Shown: positions 48,237-58,629, counted from the stretch's first letter. The stretch: DNA of 64,000 nt from Aliivibrio wodanis (GCA_000953695.1 LN554846.1:1054001-1118000), one strand, 5' to 3'. Translations and numbers: made by a program. The notes: generated by a model from the letters alone, not told the origin.

Positions 48237-48531
48237 TCTCGCTGACAAAATAGATAACGTTCAACGCCCAATTAATAATATCATTGTACGATTATTATTA
48301 GTTGGAGCGGCTATTTTTCACATGGCAATGCTAATGTGGGAGCCAACAGTATATGCGGAACAGATTGGCGGTTTTGGTGGGTTATTAGCACCTAGTTTGA
48401 TTTATTCGGTATGTACGGCATTCATTTTTGCGGTTGGGTTTGTCCCGCAAAAATGGATTTGGAAGCTACTATTTAGTCCATATTTTTCCATACTAATTTT
48501 AAGTTACTTTAGCTACCTTTATCTTATGTAG
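48229..48531 (+). CDS. ybgE: Cyd operon protein YbgE
   Basis: A 100-residue inner-membrane protein with three hydrophobic segments (LLLVGAAIFHMAMLMW, GLLAPSLIYSVCTAFIFAVGFVP, LLFSPYFSILILSYFSYLYL). It corresponds to YbgE of the E. coli cyd operon, function not established. It starts with a GTG that lies inside the cydX reading frame, so the two are translationally coupled. A hairpin terminator follows at 48573-48614. Confidence 0.9.
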   Translation: MSNLADKIDNVQRPINNIIVRLLLVGAAIFHMAMLMWEPTVYAEQIGGFGGLLAPSLIYSVCTAFIFAVGFVPQKWIWKLLFSPYFSILILSYFSYLYLM

Positions 48532-48572
48532 CTTTTAGTAACCAATAAATTTGGTTATTGGAACGTCATACT

Positions 48573-48614
48573 AAGTGGTTTGTTACTTTTTAAAGTGATA
48601 AACCGCTTTTTTTT
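48573..48614 (+). terminator. Terminator after the cyd operon
   Basis: AAGTGGTTTGTTACTTT and AAAGTGATAAACCGCTT form an extended stem with G-U pairs and a two-base loop, then a run of T. It closes cydABX-ybgE before the tol cluster. Confidence 0.87.
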
Positions 48615-48713
48615 GGCGATTTAACCCTAAAATCATTATTTTGGATAGTGAACATAGTTAATTATCAGTTATAGTTACCATCTGATTTTTCAATAAAAAA
48701 GAGAAGCAGTGTC

Positions 48714-49124
48714 GTGAATAAAAGTGAATTTAAGTGGCCAATAACCATTTATTATGAAGATACCGACGCCGGTGGGGTTGTATATCATTCTAACTATCTT
48801 AAATTTTTTGAACGAGCTCGCACGGAATTATTTCGTCATCACGGTGTCTCTCAACAAGTACTATTAGAAAAATCAGTTGGATTTGTCGTTAAAAGTTTAA
48901 CTATTGATTTTATTCAAGGTGCTCGATTAGATGAGCACCTTATTGTTGAAACATTCATAACAGAAATTAAAAGGGTATCATTGACCTTTTGTCAGTTATT
49001 GGTTAATTCTGAAGGTAAGGTATTGTGCAAAGCTACAGTTAAGGTAGCCTGTATTGATAATTCAAAAATGAAACCAATAGCGATACCATCATTTATACTA
49101 TCGGAGATATCTTGTGACAGGTGA
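48714..49124 (+). CDS. ybgC: Acyl-CoA thioesterase YbgC
   Basis: A 136-residue hotdog-fold thioesterase. The catalytic Asp region is [29 protein letters not shown] near residues 11-39, where DTD and YHSNY are the family signature. The start is GTG with AGAAGCAG upstream. It is the first gene of ybgC-tolQRAB-pal-cpoB, and its stop overlaps the tolQ start. Confidence 0.95.
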   Translation: MNKSEFKWPITIYYEDTDAGGVVYHSNYLKFFERARTELFRHHGVSQQVLLEKSVGFVVKSLTIDFIQGARLDEHLIVETFITEIKRVSLTFCQLLVNSEGKVLCKATVKVACIDNSKMKPIAIPSFILSEISCDR

Positions 49125-49800
49125 ACTATCAATTCTCGATCTATTTTTACAAGCTAGTTTATTAGTTAAGATCGTGATGCTTATTTTATTGAGCTTATCT
49201 GTAATGTCATGGGCAATGATTTTTAAACGCTCTAAAATATTATCTATTGCCCGCAGTGATGCAGAGCGCTTTGAAGATAAATTTTGGTCAGGAATGGATT
49301 TATCTCAATTGTTTAATGAAGTGAAGGTACGTAAAGACCGAATTAGTGGCACAGAAAAGATTTTCTATTCTGGTTTTAATGAATTTGCACGTTTATCTAG
49401 AGTAAATGGATCTTCATCTGAAGCGGTTATGGATGGCACAGTAAGGGCAATGCGCGTTACCGTATCACGCGAAGTTGATAGCCTTGAAACTAATTTACCC
49501 TTTTTGGCAACAGTAGGTTCAATTACTCCTTATATTGGTCTTTTTGGTACTGTTTGGGGCATTATGCATGCATTTATTGCATTAGGTGCAGTGAAGCAAG
49601 CAACTTTAGCAATGGTTGCTCCAGGTATTGCTGAAGCACTTGTTGCAACAGCTATGGGCTTATTTGCTGCAATCCCTGCGGTAATTGCTTATAACCGTTT
49701 AAGCGTTAAAGTGGGTAAGTTAGAACACAACTATGCTGCATTTATGGATGAGTTTTCTAGTATTTTACACCGTCAAGCTATGTCAAGTCAGGAGCAATAA
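49114..49800 (+). CDS. tolQ: Tol-Pal system proton channel subunit TolQ
   Basis: A 228-residue inner-membrane protein with three membrane helices (residues 17-37, 136-158 and 171-191), homologous to ExbB/MotA. With TolR it uses the proton gradient to energise Tol[27 protein letters not shown] near 130-155 and [26 protein letters not shown] near 170-195 are the conserved core. It starts with GTG overlapping ybgC by 11 bases and ends overlapping tolR by one (TAATG). Confidence 0.96.
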   Translation: MTGELSILDLFLQASLLVKIVMLILLSLSVMSWAMIFKRSKILSIARSDAERFEDKFWSGMDLSQLFNEVKVRKDRISGTEKIFYSGFNEFARLSRVNGSSSEAVMDGTVRAMRVTVSREVDSLETNLPFLATVGSITPYIGLFGTVWGIMHAFIALGAVKQATLAMVAPGIAEALVATAMGLFAAIPAVIAYNRLSVKVGKLEHNYAAFMDEFSSILHRQAMSSQEQ

Positions 49801-50246
49801 TGTCTGGCTATCAACCTAAAAAAAGAAAATTAACCGCAGAGATCAATGTTGTTCCATATATTGACGTTATGTTGGTACTACTAATTATCTTTATGGTAAC
49901 AGCTCCATTTGTTACGCAAGGCGTTGATGTTGAGTTGCCAGAAATGACAAATACAAAATCAGCACAAGCAATGGCAGGTGAAGATCCTAACGCCACTTTT
50001 ATTATTGTTGAAGTTGATCAAGATGGTAATTTAGGGTTAAGTGTTGATAATCAAGAAGTTCGTCGCCCAATATCAATGCAAGAAATGATCACAAATGTAA
50101 AAGCCGAATTAAGCATTAAACCAAACTCACCAGTAGCGGTTGGTGGGGATGCAAGCACGCCGTATTCAGAGATTGTGTTAGTTCTTGATGAATTAAGTCG
50201 TGCCGGGGTAAGTAAAGTTGGACTACTTACCGATCTCAAGGAATAG
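49800..50246 (+). CDS. tolR: Tol-Pal system protein TolR
   Basis: A 148-residue protein with one membrane helix (IDVMLVLLIIFMVTAPFV, residues 21-38) whose Asp in PYIDVMLVLLII is the proton-carrying residue. A periplasmic domain follows (to residue 148, ending SKVGLLTDLKE). It pairs with TolQ. It starts at the last base of the tolQ stop. Confidence 0.96.
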   Translation: MSGYQPKKRKLTAEINVVPYIDVMLVLLIIFMVTAPFVTQGVDVELPEMTNTKSAQAMAGEDPNATFIIVEVDQDGNLGLSVDNQEVRRPISMQEMITNVKAELSIKPNSPVAVGGDASTPYSEIVLVLDELSRAGVSKVGLLTDLKE

Positions 50247-50262
50247 AAGTGAATAATCATTA

Positions 50263-51348
50263 ATGAAATCGGACAGTAATTACACCTTCGCCATTGTCGT
50301 ATCTGTTGTGCTGCATTTGTTATTAGTTGCAGCGCTTATTTTTGGCAGTGATTTTTCTATGGATGAGAAGGCAAAGCCTAATACCATTCAAGCAGTTGTG
50401 ATTGATCCAAACACTATCGCAAGGCAAGCTTCTCAAATTCGTCAAGAGCGAGAAAGAGCTGAGCGTGCTGAGCAAGAACGACTAAAGCGTTTAAAGCAAC
50501 AAGCAGCACAATTAGAGAAAAATCGCAAAGCAGAAGAAGAGCGAATTCGTCAGCTAAAAGCGCAGCAAGTAAAAGAGAAAAAAGCAGCTCGACAGGCAGA
50601 AGCTGAGCGTAAAAAAGCAGTGGCTCAAGCAGAAAAAGAGAGAGAGCGTGCTGTCGCAGAAAAAGTAGAGCGCAAGCGTCAGGCTGACGAAGCCGCAAAA
50701 ACAGAAGCCGCAAGAATCGCAAAAGTAAAAGCAGATAAAGAAAGAGCTGTTAAGCTAGAAGCTGACCGTGTAGCTAAAGAGAAAAAAGCGAAGGCTAAAG
50801 CTGAAGCAGAAAGAAAAGCCAAAGCAGAAGCTGAAAAAAAGGCTAAAGCTGAAGCAGAAAGAAAAGCCAAAGCAGAAGCTGAGAAAAAAGCCAAAGCTAA
50901 AGCCGAAGCAGAACGAATAGCAAAAGCGAAAGCCGCAGAAAAAGCAAAAAAAGAGAGAGAACGAGCAGCGAAAGCAGAAGCTGATAGAAAACAGAAAGAA
51001 GCAGCTCTAAATGATATTTTTTCTGGTTTAGAAAATGAAACAGTTCAAAATAGCTCGGCTAAACAACAACATATTAATGATGAAAAATCTCGTTTTGGGG
51101 CAATATACAAACAGATGATTCAGCAAAACCTGTTAATTGATGAAACTTATGTTGGCAAAAGCTGCCGAGTAAAAATGAAGCTAACTTCATCAGGGTTGCT
51201 GCTTTCGGTTACTACGTTAAGCGGTGATGCGCAAGTATGTCGTGCAGCGAAAACAGCCGTAACAAAAGTTAATGTATTTCCAATGCCGAAAGATGCAGAT
51301 ATAGCGTCTCAACTTACAAACATAAACCTTACGGTTCAACCAGAATAA
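50263..51348 (+). CDS. tolA: Tol-Pal system protein TolA
   Basis: A 361-residue envelope-spanning protein. An N-terminal anchor ([20 protein letters not shown]) contains the SHL-like motif that contacts TolQR. A very long Ala/Lys/Glu helix follows (about 50-260, with repeating KAKAEAERK units). The C-terminal domain (about 275-361, [31 protein letters not shown]) binds TolB/Pal. The repetitive middle is normal for the family and is the source of many spurious opposite-strand frames. Confidence 0.95.
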   Translation: MKSDSNYTFAIVVSVVLHLLLVAALIFGSDFSMDEKAKPNTIQAVVIDPNTIARQASQIRQERERAERAEQERLKRLKQQAAQLEKNRKAEEERIRQLKAQQVKEKKAARQAEAERKKAVAQAEKERERAVAEKVERKRQADEAAKTEAARIAKVKADKERAVKLEADRVAKEKKAKAKAEAERKAKAEAEKKAKAEAERKAKAEAEKKAKAKAEAERIAKAKAAEKAKKERERAAKAEADRKQKEAALNDIFSGLENETVQNSSAKQQHINDEKSRFGAIYKQMIQQNLLIDETYVGKSCRVKMKLTSSGLLLSVTTLSGDAQVCRAAKTAVTKVNVFPMPKDADIASQLTNINLTVQPE

Positions 51349-51358
51349 GGAAGATAAA

Positions 51359-52711
51359 GTGTTTAAACGATGGATATTAACTCTCTTTGTTACTTGTTTG
51401 ACATTTAGTCAGGTAGCAAAAGCTGAATTAGAACTGGTTATTACCGAGGGTATTGATTCCGCAAGACCGATAGGTATAGTGCCATTTAAGTGGCATGGTG
51501 AAGGTAAATTACCTCAAGATATTTCTGCTATCATTTCATCTGACTTACAGCGCAGTGGAAAGTTTAGTCCTGTTGCTACTAATAAAATGCCACAGACACC
51601 TTATAAAGATTCGGATATTAATTACGAAGCTTGGACCAGAATGGGTGTTGATGCCATTGTTACAGGTGAAGTTAAGCTTAATGCTCAAGGTAAATATGAA
51701 ATCACCTATAAACTCATTGATGTAGTTCGAGGACAACTTACTAAGGGCCAGTCAAAGGCGTTAAATAGCTCTGGTGAGTTAGTATTAACGCGTGATCATA
51801 TTTTAGTAAATAAAGTAGCGTCATTATCAAAGAAACAGTTACGTAAATATGCACACCGTATCTCAGATGTTGTCTATGAAAAACTGACAGGTGAAAGAGG
51901 CGCATTTTTAACTCGTATCGCATATGTGGTCGTTAATGATGATTCACAGTATCCATATCAGTTACGAATTGCAGATTACGATGGCTATAACGAACGTTTG
52001 GTATTGAAATCAAAACAACCAATCATGTCACCTGCATGGTCACCAGATGGTAAGAAGTTAGCTTATGTAAGTTTTGAAAATCGTAAATCACAAATTTTCA
52101 TTATGAACATATATACTGGAAAGAGAGAGTTAATAGCATCGTACCCTCGCCATAATGGAGCCCCTCGTTTTTCTCATGATGGTGAAGAATTAGCGATAGT
52201 TTTATCAAAGTCGGGAAGTTTACATGTTTATATTGTAAATTTAAAAACTAAAAATATGCGTCAAATTACGCGTGGAAGGTCGAATAATACCGAGCCATTT
52301 TGGGCTCCAGATAACAAGTCACTTATATTTACCTCAGATCGGGGTGGTAAACCTCAGATATATAGAGTAAATTTAAGCGATGGTTTGACAAAACGTTTAA
52401 CCTGGCAAGGCAGTCAAAATCTTGGTGGGCAGATCACCCCTGATGGTAAATTTATTGTCATGGTAAATCGTTCAGAGACTGGATTTAATCTAGCAAAACA
52501 AGATTTAGAAACTGGGGCTGTTCAGGTCTTAACTAAGACATTACTGGATGAGTCACCGAGTATTGCGCCCAATGGTGGCATGGTGATTTACAGTTCTATT
52601 TATAGAAAACAAAATGTACTATCGATGGTATCTATAGATGGCCGTTTCAAAGCTCGATTACCAGCAACGAACGGACGTGTACGGGCACCAGCGTGGTCGC
52701 CATTTTTATAG
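51359..52711 (+). CDS. tolB: Tol-Pal system translocation protein TolB
   Basis: A 450-residue periplasmic protein. The signal peptide (residues 1-22, cut after VAKA) is followed by the N-terminal domain (to about 160) and a six-bladed beta-propeller. The propeller is seen as repeats such as [41 protein letters not shown] and [19 protein letters not shown]. It starts with GTG 11 bases after tolA. It binds Pal and TolA. Confidence 0.96.
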   Translation: MFKRWILTLFVTCLTFSQVAKAELELVITEGIDSARPIGIVPFKWHGEGKLPQDISAIISSDLQRSGKFSPVATNKMPQTPYKDSDINYEAWTRMGVDAIVTGEVKLNAQGKYEITYKLIDVVRGQLTKGQSKALNSSGELVLTRDHILVNKVASLSKKQLRKYAHRISDVVYEKLTGERGAFLTRIAYVVVNDDSQYPYQLRIADYDGYNERLVLKSKQPIMSPAWSPDGKKLAYVSFENRKSQIFIMNIYTGKRELIASYPRHNGAPRFSHDGEELAIVLSKSGSLHVYIVNLKTKNMRQITRGRSNNTEPFWAPDNKSLIFTSDRGGKPQIYRVNLSDGLTKRLTWQGSQNLGGQITPDGKFIVMVNRSETGFNLAKQDLETGAVQVLTKTLLDESPSIAPNGGMVIYSSIYRKQNVLSMVSIDGRFKARLPATNGRVRAPAWSPFL

Positions 52712-52744
52712 CTACTAAATATTTAGGAAAATAAGGAAAATACA

Positions 52745-53290
52745 ATGCAACTAAATAAACTTCTTAAGAGTCTTTTAATCGCACTGCCTGTGGTTGCTCT
52801 TTCTGCTTGTAGTTCTAGCGACAGCGCAACTGACAGTACTGCTGGCCAAGAAACGACGAACAAAGGCGCACAAGAACAAACAGATACAGCAGTAGTGTCA
52901 CCTATCGATGCTGAAGCTCAAATGACAGAAGAAGAAATCCGCGCTCAAGCAGAGCAAGAGCTTCGTAAAGTTCAGACTGTTTACTTCGCATTTGATAACT
53001 CTACAATTTCTTCAGAGTATCAAGATATGCTAGCTGCGCACGCTGCATTCTTAAGCAAGTCATCTAATGTTAAAGTGACTGTAGAAGGTCATGCTGACGA
53101 ACGTGGTACTCCAGAGTACAACATTGCACTAGGCGAGCGCCGTGCAAGTGCAGTTGCTAAATACCTACAAGCTCTAGGTGTTTCTTCTGACCAAATCTCT
53201 ATCGTAAGCTACGGTGAAGAGAAACCACTAGTATTAGGTCAATCTGCTGAAGATTACGCTAAAAACCGTCGTGCAGTATTAGTATACTAA
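52745..53290 (+). CDS. pal: Peptidoglycan-associated lipoprotein Pal
   Basis: A 181-residue outer-membrane lipoprotein. The lipobox LSAC places the lipidated Cys at residue 22. A low-complexity Ser/Thr/Glu linker is followed by the OmpA-like domain (about 75-181, [41 protein letters not shown] and [11 protein letters not shown]) that binds peptidoglycan. It is the last core member of the tol-pal cluster. Confidence 0.97.
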   Translation: MQLNKLLKSLLIALPVVALSACSSSDSATDSTAGQETTNKGAQEQTDTAVVSPIDAEAQMTEEEIRAQAEQELRKVQTVYFAFDNSTISSEYQDMLAAHAAFLSKSSNVKVTVEGHADERGTPEYNIALGERRASAVAKYLQALGVSSDQISIVSYGEEKPLVLGQSAEDYAKNRRAVLVY

Positions 53291-53315
53291 TACGACAGTT
53301 TAAGGCTGAGTTAAT

Positions 53316-54083
53316 ATGAAATACAGTAACCTTAAGCGAATTATTCCGCTTACGTTGCTGGCTAGTGCGGCGACCTTTATGGTCGCCGCTGCTGCTCCAG
53401 TCACCGATCTCAATTCGAGTTCAACGTCTTCAGGCACTGCATCCTCTTCAAGTATAGAGCGTTTAGAACGCTTAATTAATAGCCGAAATCAGATTCAACT
53501 ACAGCTACAGCAGCAGTTAGATGGTTTATCAGAAGAACTATCAGAAATGCGTGGTATGGTTGAACGTAATAGCTACGAACTTGATCAGATGTTAGATCGC
53601 CAACGTCAGTTGTATATCGAAATAGATACACTGAGAACCGCTAAGCCAGCAGTAACCGTAACCACTCCTACAGATCCGTCAGATAAATCTACTGGTGCTT
53701 ATGCAACAGATACTAATGAGAATCAGGCGTATCAAAATGCAGTTGATTTAATCTTAAAAGAAAAAGATTATGAAGGTGCAGCCAAAGCATTTAAAGATTT
53801 TATTGCTGGTTATCCTGATTCTGTTTATGCCTCTAATGCACATTATTGGTTAGGTCAATTATACTTTTCTCAAAAGAATGATATTGAAGCGGCCAAAAGT
53901 TTTGCTAAAGTCGTGAGCTATTCTGATTCAAATAAGCGTGCTGATGCGTTATTGAAATTAGGAGATCTTGCACAACGTAATAGCAATACTGCAGCAGCTA
54001 AAAAATATTATCAAAAAGTTGTGACAGAATATTCTGAAAGTACGAGCGCACAAACAGCAAGAAAACAACTAAAAAATCTATAA
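53316..54083 (+). CDS. cpoB: Cell division coordinator CpoB (YbgF)
   Basis: A 255-residue periplasmic protein that coordinates outer-membrane constriction with peptidoglycan synthesis. A signal peptide (1-26) is followed by a trimerising coiled coil (about 48-108, LERLINSRNQIQLQLQQQLDGLSEELSEMRG) and three TPR repeats in the C-terminal half (AYQNAVDLILKEKDYEGAAKAFKDFIAGYPDS, and similar). It starts 25 bases after pal and is followed by a terminator. Confidence 0.95.
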   Translation: MKYSNLKRIIPLTLLASAATFMVAAAAPVTDLNSSSTSSGTASSSSIERLERLINSRNQIQLQLQQQLDGLSEELSEMRGMVERNSYELDQMLDRQRQLYIEIDTLRTAKPAVTVTTPTDPSDKSTGAYATDTNENQAYQNAVDLILKEKDYEGAAKAFKDFIAGYPDSVYASNAHYWLGQLYFSQKNDIEAAKSFAKVVSYSDSNKRADALLKLGDLAQRNSNTAAAKKYYQKVVTEYSESTSAQTARKQLKNL

Positions 54084-54119
54084 GTGTATTAGGTACTAAT
54101 ACTAAAACTAGATTGATAT

Positions 54120-54144
54120 AAAGGAGCTAATAGCTCCTTTTTTA
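54120..54144 (+). terminator. Terminator after the tol-pal operon
   Basis: AAAGGAGCTA and TAGCTCCTTT form a 10-bp stem with a tiny loop followed by T residues, 37 bases past the cpoB stop. In E. coli a tRNA cluster lies here; none is seen in this window. Confidence 0.88.
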
Positions 54145-54218
54145 TTACCTCCAACTTGCCGCTTATATCATTAGAGGTATAATGTTCAGATTATTTGAAG
54201 AAATTGATGAGCTAAGCA

Positions 54219-55268
54219 ATGGGCCATATTCTAGATCATGTCGACACCGTATATCCTTTTCCACCAAAACCTATCAAGTTAGCTGCCGATGAAAAAACGC
54301 AGTACATCCAAAAAATTAAGAAGTTATTGAAAGATAAAAATGCAGTATTAATAGCGCATTACTATACTGATCCAGAGATCCAAGCATTAGCTGAAGATAC
54401 TGGCGGGTTTGTTGGTGATTCATTAGAAATGGCTAAATTTGGTAATCGTCATGATGCAAAAACATTAGTGATTGCTGGTGTTCGTTTTATGGGCGAATCT
54501 GCAAAGATCTTAACGCCTGAAAAAACGATTTTAATGCCAACGTTAGAAGCAGAATGTTCACTTGACTTAGGTTGCCCCGCAGACAAATTTACAGAGTTTT
54601 GTGATGCTCATCCTGATCATACTGTTGTTGTCTATGCAAATACCTCAGCAGCAGTTAAAGCACGTGCTGATTGGGTTGTAACTTCTAGTATTGCATTGGA
54701 AATTGTAGAGCACCTAGATGATGATGATAAAAAAATCATCTGGGGACCAGATCGTCACCTAGGTTCATATATTGCGAATAAAACTGGCGCAGACATGCTG
54801 TTGTGGCAAGGTGAATGTATTGTTCATGATGAGTTTTCAGCAAAAGCATTAAAAGATGCAAAAGCGCTTCACCCAGATGCGGCGGTATTGGTTCACCCTG
54901 AGTCACCAGCAAGTGTGGTTGAGTTAGCTGACGCTGTAGGCTCTACAAGTCAGCTAATAAAATCAGCAAAAGAGTTGCCACAGCAAAAAATGATTGTAGC
55001 GACTGATAAAGGCATCTTCTTTAAAATGCAGCAAATGGTTCCAGAAAAAGAATTGTTAGAGGCACCAACAGCCGGTGCAGGTGCAACATGTCGTAGTTGT
55101 GCTCATTGTCCGTGGATGGCGATGAATGGCCTTGTAGCGATAGAGAAAGCGTTGAATGAAGGTGGCGAAGAGCATGAAATCTTTGTTGATGAAGAGATCC
55201 GTATAAAATCTTTAATTCCATTAAATCGCATGTTAGATTTTGCTGAGCAATTAAATGCGAATAAGTAA
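54219..55268 (+). CDS. nadA: Quinolinate synthase A
   Basis: A 349-residue iron-sulfur enzyme making quinolinate from iminoaspartate and dihydroxyacetone phosphate for NAD synthesis. [29 protein letters not shown] near residues 44-72 is the family start. The cluster cysteines are in [15 protein letters not shown] near 108-122 and [15 protein letters not shown] near 289-303. E. coli NadA has 347 residues. It lies downstream of the tol-pal cluster, as in enterobacteria. Confidence 0.96.
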   Translation: MGHILDHVDTVYPFPPKPIKLAADEKTQYIQKIKKLLKDKNAVLIAHYYTDPEIQALAEDTGGFVGDSLEMAKFGNRHDAKTLVIAGVRFMGESAKILTPEKTILMPTLEAECSLDLGCPADKFTEFCDAHPDHTVVVYANTSAAVKARADWVVTSSIALEIVEHLDDDDKKIIWGPDRHLGSYIANKTGADMLLWQGECIVHDEFSAKALKDAKALHPDAAVLVHPESPASVVELADAVGSTSQLIKSAKELPQQKMIVATDKGIFFKMQQMVPEKELLEAPTAGAGATCRSCAHCPWMAMNGLVAIEKALNEGGEEHEIFVDEEIRIKSLIPLNRMLDFAEQLNANK

Positions 55269-55280
55269 ATAACAAGCAGT

Positions 55281-55314
55281 AATACCAACCCTAACCACTA
55301 TTTGGGTTGGTATT
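55281..55314. terminator. Bidirectional hairpin between nadA and the GGDEF gene
   Basis: AATACCAACCC and GGGTTGGTATT form an 11-bp stem with a 12-base loop. The last codons and stop of the convergent GGDEF gene (ending at 55291) lie inside it. It resembles small palindromic units common in vibrio intergenic DNA. Confidence 0.7.
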
Positions 55315-56862
55315 ATAATTACTTTTAACAGTACATGACTGATATTTCTCAATCACATACCTATTTCGACCATTAGCTTTCGCTTGATAGAGTGCTTGAT
55401 CTGCAATAAGTAATATTTCTTTTTGACAGTGTAGTGGCTGCTGTTGGCAACTTATCATACCTAACGAAATAGTTAACCAATTAACCTCTGTTTCTGTATA
55501 TTTATGAGGGATTGCAAGTTGATTGATATTTTCGATAAGTAAACTAGCTTCTTTCTCGCAGTCAATTGGTTGAGATGAAGAAAGAACAATGTAGAACTCC
55601 TCTCCTCCAAAGCGAGCGACAAACTTATCACACTCAGTGTCTGATTTTTTTAGCGTTTGAGCTACCATCTGAAGTGCAATATCTCCTTCTAAGTGACCGT
55701 AGTTATCATTAAATGGCTTAAAATAGTCGATATCAATTAAAGCAACGCTGATATGCTTCTTTTGATTATCATTTGATATTTCATCCCAGTGAACCTGTAA
55801 TTTTCGGCGATTAGCTACTTTTGTTAAGGTATCATGGTAAGACATCCATTCGAGTTCTTTTTTTTGCGCATCTAACTCAATAAAAACTTGATTAATGTGG
55901 TGGGCAAAATCTCGTATTTCTTGTGATATAAAGCGATCAGCTAAGGTAGTGGTGGGGATCTCTCCTTTACTCAAATAGTCTAATGTAAGTCGAGCTGTTT
56001 TAAATGGCTTAAGGAGCAAATGGGCAAGATATAGGTTGGCAATAAACATAAAGCTAGCAAAAGATAAAATAGCGCTAAGTTCCCCAAAACTAATAAAATT
56101 AGGTGCCTTTATTGTGTGCCGTATTATAAAATGAATAGTTGATTCACTTTCAGAATAAAACTTTTTAATTATAGAAGTATCTTTTTGGGATAGTAGGTCT
56201 TGAGTCTTAGATTTTTTTTTCGTTAGGATGATGACATCAATACCTGTTGCCAATTTCAGGGTGTCAGTGAAATTTTTGTTGATAGGTTTAAGCATCATCA
56301 TATAACCTTTATCACAAACTTCTCCATGACTATTACAAACTCTCGATGTAGCCATCAGAACTGGATTACCATTTATGACTAAAAATTGAGTGCTAGTGGT
56401 TATTTTATCTTGAGGCGATTTTAATGTGTTAGCAAGTAAAGAACCAAACTTATAACGGATCTCATCATATGAAAGTTCTTGATCCCAAAATGGATCATAA
56501 TGCCGTCCCCAGATAAGGTTCACGTTACTGTCAAATATAAAAATTCCGTTTAGTTTTAATGAAGCAAAAGCATGGTCATTTATACTGTCATCAATAAACT
56601 CTTGATTAGGTCTATCAATGTAATCAGAAAGGCCATTCCATGCAGCATAATCTTCTAAAGAGTTTGTTAAATCATGTTTGGTTAAGTTAAGAACGGTTTT
56701 TATACGATTAACTTCTTCTACTTGTTGTTTTTTAACCTCCTCTAGTGCTTTATCGTAGCTCCAAAAATAATGAATACAGAGATAACTTATGACAAACATA
56801 AGAGATATTGTCAGTGAGACTAATATGGTGAGCTGTTTTAGAGACCGATGAGATAGCTGCAT
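55291..56862 (-). CDS. Membrane-anchored diguanylate cyclase (GGDEF)
   Basis: A 523-residue inner-membrane protein. An N-terminal helix (residues 11-33), a periplasmic sensor of about 220 residues of the CHASE4 type (with DYAAWNGLSDYIDRP), and a second helix (about 261-283, LSAILSFASFMFIANLYLAHLLL) are followed by a HAMP-like linker and a GGDEF domain (about 340-505). The active site reads FGGEEF, compatible with c-di-GMP synthesis. The product-inhibition site RxxD is replaced by TECD, so feedback inhibition is likely lost. No EAL domain is present. It is convergent with nadA. The sensed signal is unknown. Confidence 0.88.
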   Translation of the reverse strand: MQLSHRSLKQLTILVSLTISLMFVISYLCIHYFWSYDKALEEVKKQQVEEVNRIKTVLNLTKHDLTNSLEDYAAWNGLSDYIDRPNQEFIDDSINDHAFASLKLNGIFIFDSNVNLIWGRHYDPFWDQELSYDEIRYKFGSLLANTLKSPQDKITTSTQFLVINGNPVLMATSRVCNSHGEVCDKGYMMMLKPINKNFTDTLKLATGIDVIILTKKKSKTQDLLSQKDTSIIKKFYSESESTIHFIIRHTIKAPNFISFGELSAILSFASFMFIANLYLAHLLLKPFKTARLTLDYLSKGEIPTTTLADRFISQEIRDFAHHINQVFIELDAQKKELEWMSYHDTLTKVANRRKLQVHWDEISNDNQKKHISVALIDIDYFKPFNDNYGHLEGDIALQMVAQTLKKSDTECDKFVARFGGEEFYIVLSSSQPIDCEKEASLLIENINQLAIPHKYTETEVNWLTISLGMISCQQQPLHCQKEILLIADQALYQAKANGRNRYVIEKYQSCTVKSNYNTNPNSG

Positions 56863-57291
56863 CTTAAATTCATACTCTATTCTTTGGAGTGAAAATCAAA
56901 CACCAATATGAGTTAACTAACTCTTCAGGTGCTAAGAGTAACCGACAGATTTGATATAGATAGAGATAGGTTACTACCTAAATTTTAGTACAATTTAGGT
57001 AGATAATCACACGGAAAATAATTATAAGTAATTGACTCCTCTTTAAGTATGTAGATAATTTATGTTATTGCTTAGTTTCTTTACATTTGCTTTTTTGATG
57101 TAAAATTATGTGATTATTTAGGGGGGCTTTAGTGACGTCTAAATTATTAAATACACAATCACGTTATTGCTTTTCTCTTAATTCTCTACATTTAGCCTTT
57201 ATTTATCTATCAAGCTTATCCATAACAGCGTAGGATCAGGCTAACTTTAGATAAAAATCAGGCTGCACTATAAGTGCATTAAGATAAAATC
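56863..57291. other. Spacer between the GGDEF gene and hflX
   Basis: This 429-base A+T-rich region separates divergent genes. It contains a possible 33-codon plus-strand ORF at 57132-57233. No other gene, operator or RNA is recognised. Confidence 0.4.
57132..57233 (+). CDS. Possible 33-residue peptide upstream of hflX
   Basis: A GTG at 57132 opens a frame of 33 codons to a TAG at 57231. It is preceded by GGGGGG at 57121-57126, an unusually G-rich Shine-Dalgarno-like run in otherwise A+T-rich DNA. The peptide ends in a mildly hydrophobic stretch (LHLAFIYLSSLSITA). It ends 58 bases before hflX and could be a leader peptide or chance. No homologue is known to me. Confidence 0.2.
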   Translation: MTSKLLNTQSRYCFSLNSLHLAFIYLSSLSITA

Positions 57292-58629
57292 ATGAAACTA
57301 ACAGAGAAACCACTACTAAATAATGCCTTGCTTATTTCTATTTGCACACCGCAATTCAAAGGTGATGAAGCAAAAGAATCCCTTGCAGAGCTGGGGCGCT
57401 TAGTCACAACTTTAGGCTTCAAAGTTGTTGGTACGCAGTCACAGAAACAAAGTTCCACTCAAAAAGTAAATGTATTGGGCGCCGGAAAGTTGGCAGAAAT
57501 CGCTCACATTACAGGTAATCAAGGTGAGGACTGTGACTCAGACACTGAAGATTTCTTTGATGAAACAGACTTTGATGATATCCCATCAGAAAACCTTCCA
57601 TTTGGTAGTGCCGATGTGGTGGTTTTTGACTGTGATTTAAGTCCATCACAACTACGTAATGTAGAAAACCAACTTGGTGTGAGAGTTTATGATCGCACCG
57701 GCATCATCATTGAGATCTTTAGTCGTCATGCTCGTACTCGTACGGCTCGATTACAAGTTGAAATGGCTCGTCTTAATTATGTTGCGCCGCGATTAAGAGA
57801 ATCAACCGTTGGTGATAATGAACGCCAAATGGGTAAAGGTGCGGGTGAAACAGATTTAGAACTGGATCGCCGTAAAGTACGAGATCAATTAGCTGAATTA
57901 AGACGTGAGCTAGAAAGTGTTCAAGATGAGTTAAAAGGTCGCCGTAAACAACGTTCAGAGCTGTTCTGTGTTGCTTTAGTTGGTTATACCAATGCGGGTA
58001 AATCATCAATGATGCGAGCATTAACAGGTAGTGAAGTTCTTGTTGAAGATAAGCTGTTCGCAACGCTTGATACGACGGTACGTGCACTGTACCCAGTGAC
58101 TCAGCCTCGAATTTTAGTATCAGATACCGTTGGCTTTATTAAAAAGCTACCTCATGATCTAGTTGCTTCATTCCATTCTACGTTAGCAGAAGCGCATGAT
58201 GCCTCACTACTGCTATATGTAGTTGATGCTTCAGACGCAACGTTTAGAGCACAACTTGACGTTGTGCATGAAGTGCTTGGAGAAGTCGGTGTTGATGGGA
58301 TTGATAAATTATTAGTCTTAAATAAATCAGATCAACTGACTCCTGAAGAGCAAGAAGCATTGATGGAAGAATTTCCAGATGCAATGATGACATCTACTCG
58401 AGATCCGCTTGATGTAGCAAAATTGCATAAATACATTGTGAATGCTTCTGAGCAAGGAATGATTGAAGAAGAGATCATCGTCCCTTATACAGCTAAAGGT
58501 ATTATGGGTGAAATCCGCTCAAGCATGAGTGTTGTCACTGAAGAATATGAATATGATCATGTTAAATTAACAGTTCGTTCAAGTGCTATTGATTTAGCAA
58601 GATTGAAAAAACTGATGTTTAAACTATAA
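57292..58629 (+). CDS. hflX: HflX-family GTPase with acidic insertion
   Basis: A 445-residue ribosome-associated GTPase of the HflX family, which splits stalled or hibernating ribosomes. The N-terminal HflX domain (1-220) has NVLGAGKLAEI near 60-70, SPSQLRNVENQLGVRVYDRTGIIIEIFSRHARTR near 117-150 and a coiled coil near 190-220. The G domain has P-loop GYTNAGKSS near 231 and DTVGFIKKLPHDLVASFHSTL near 279-299. Residues 75-105 form a strongly acidic insertion (EDCDSDTEDFFDETDFDD) that I do not recall in E. coli HflX. It is not next to hfq, the usual hflX context, so it may be a second family member. Confidence 0.85.
   Translation: MKLTEKPLLNNALLISICTPQFKGDEAKESLAELGRLVTTLGFKVVGTQSQKQSSTQKVNVLGAGKLAEIAHITGNQGEDCDSDTEDFFDETDFDDIPSENLPFGSADVVVFDCDLSPSQLRNVENQLGVRVYDRTGIIIEIFSRHARTRTARLQVEMARLNYVAPRLRESTVGDNERQMGKGAGETDLELDRRKVRDQLAELRRELESVQDELKGRRKQRSELFCVALVGYTNAGKSSMMRALTGSEVLVEDKLFATLDTTVRALYPVTQPRILVSDTVGFIKKLPHDLVASFHSTLAEAHDASLLLYVVDASDATFRAQLDVVHEVLGEVGVDGIDKLLVLNKSDQLTPEEQEALMEEFPDAMMTSTRDPLDVAKLHKYIVNASEQGMIEEEIIVPYTAKGIMGEIRSSMSVVTEEYEYDHVKLTVRSSAIDLARLKKLMFKL

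Noticed and set aside
50414-50894. Minus-strand frames opposite tolA
   Set aside because: They are shadows of the Lys/Ala/Glu coiled coil; no start signals or recognisable protein.
54145-54218. tRNA genes between cpoB and nadA, as in E. coli
   Set aside because: The spacer is short and no cloverleaf or T-arm sequence is present.
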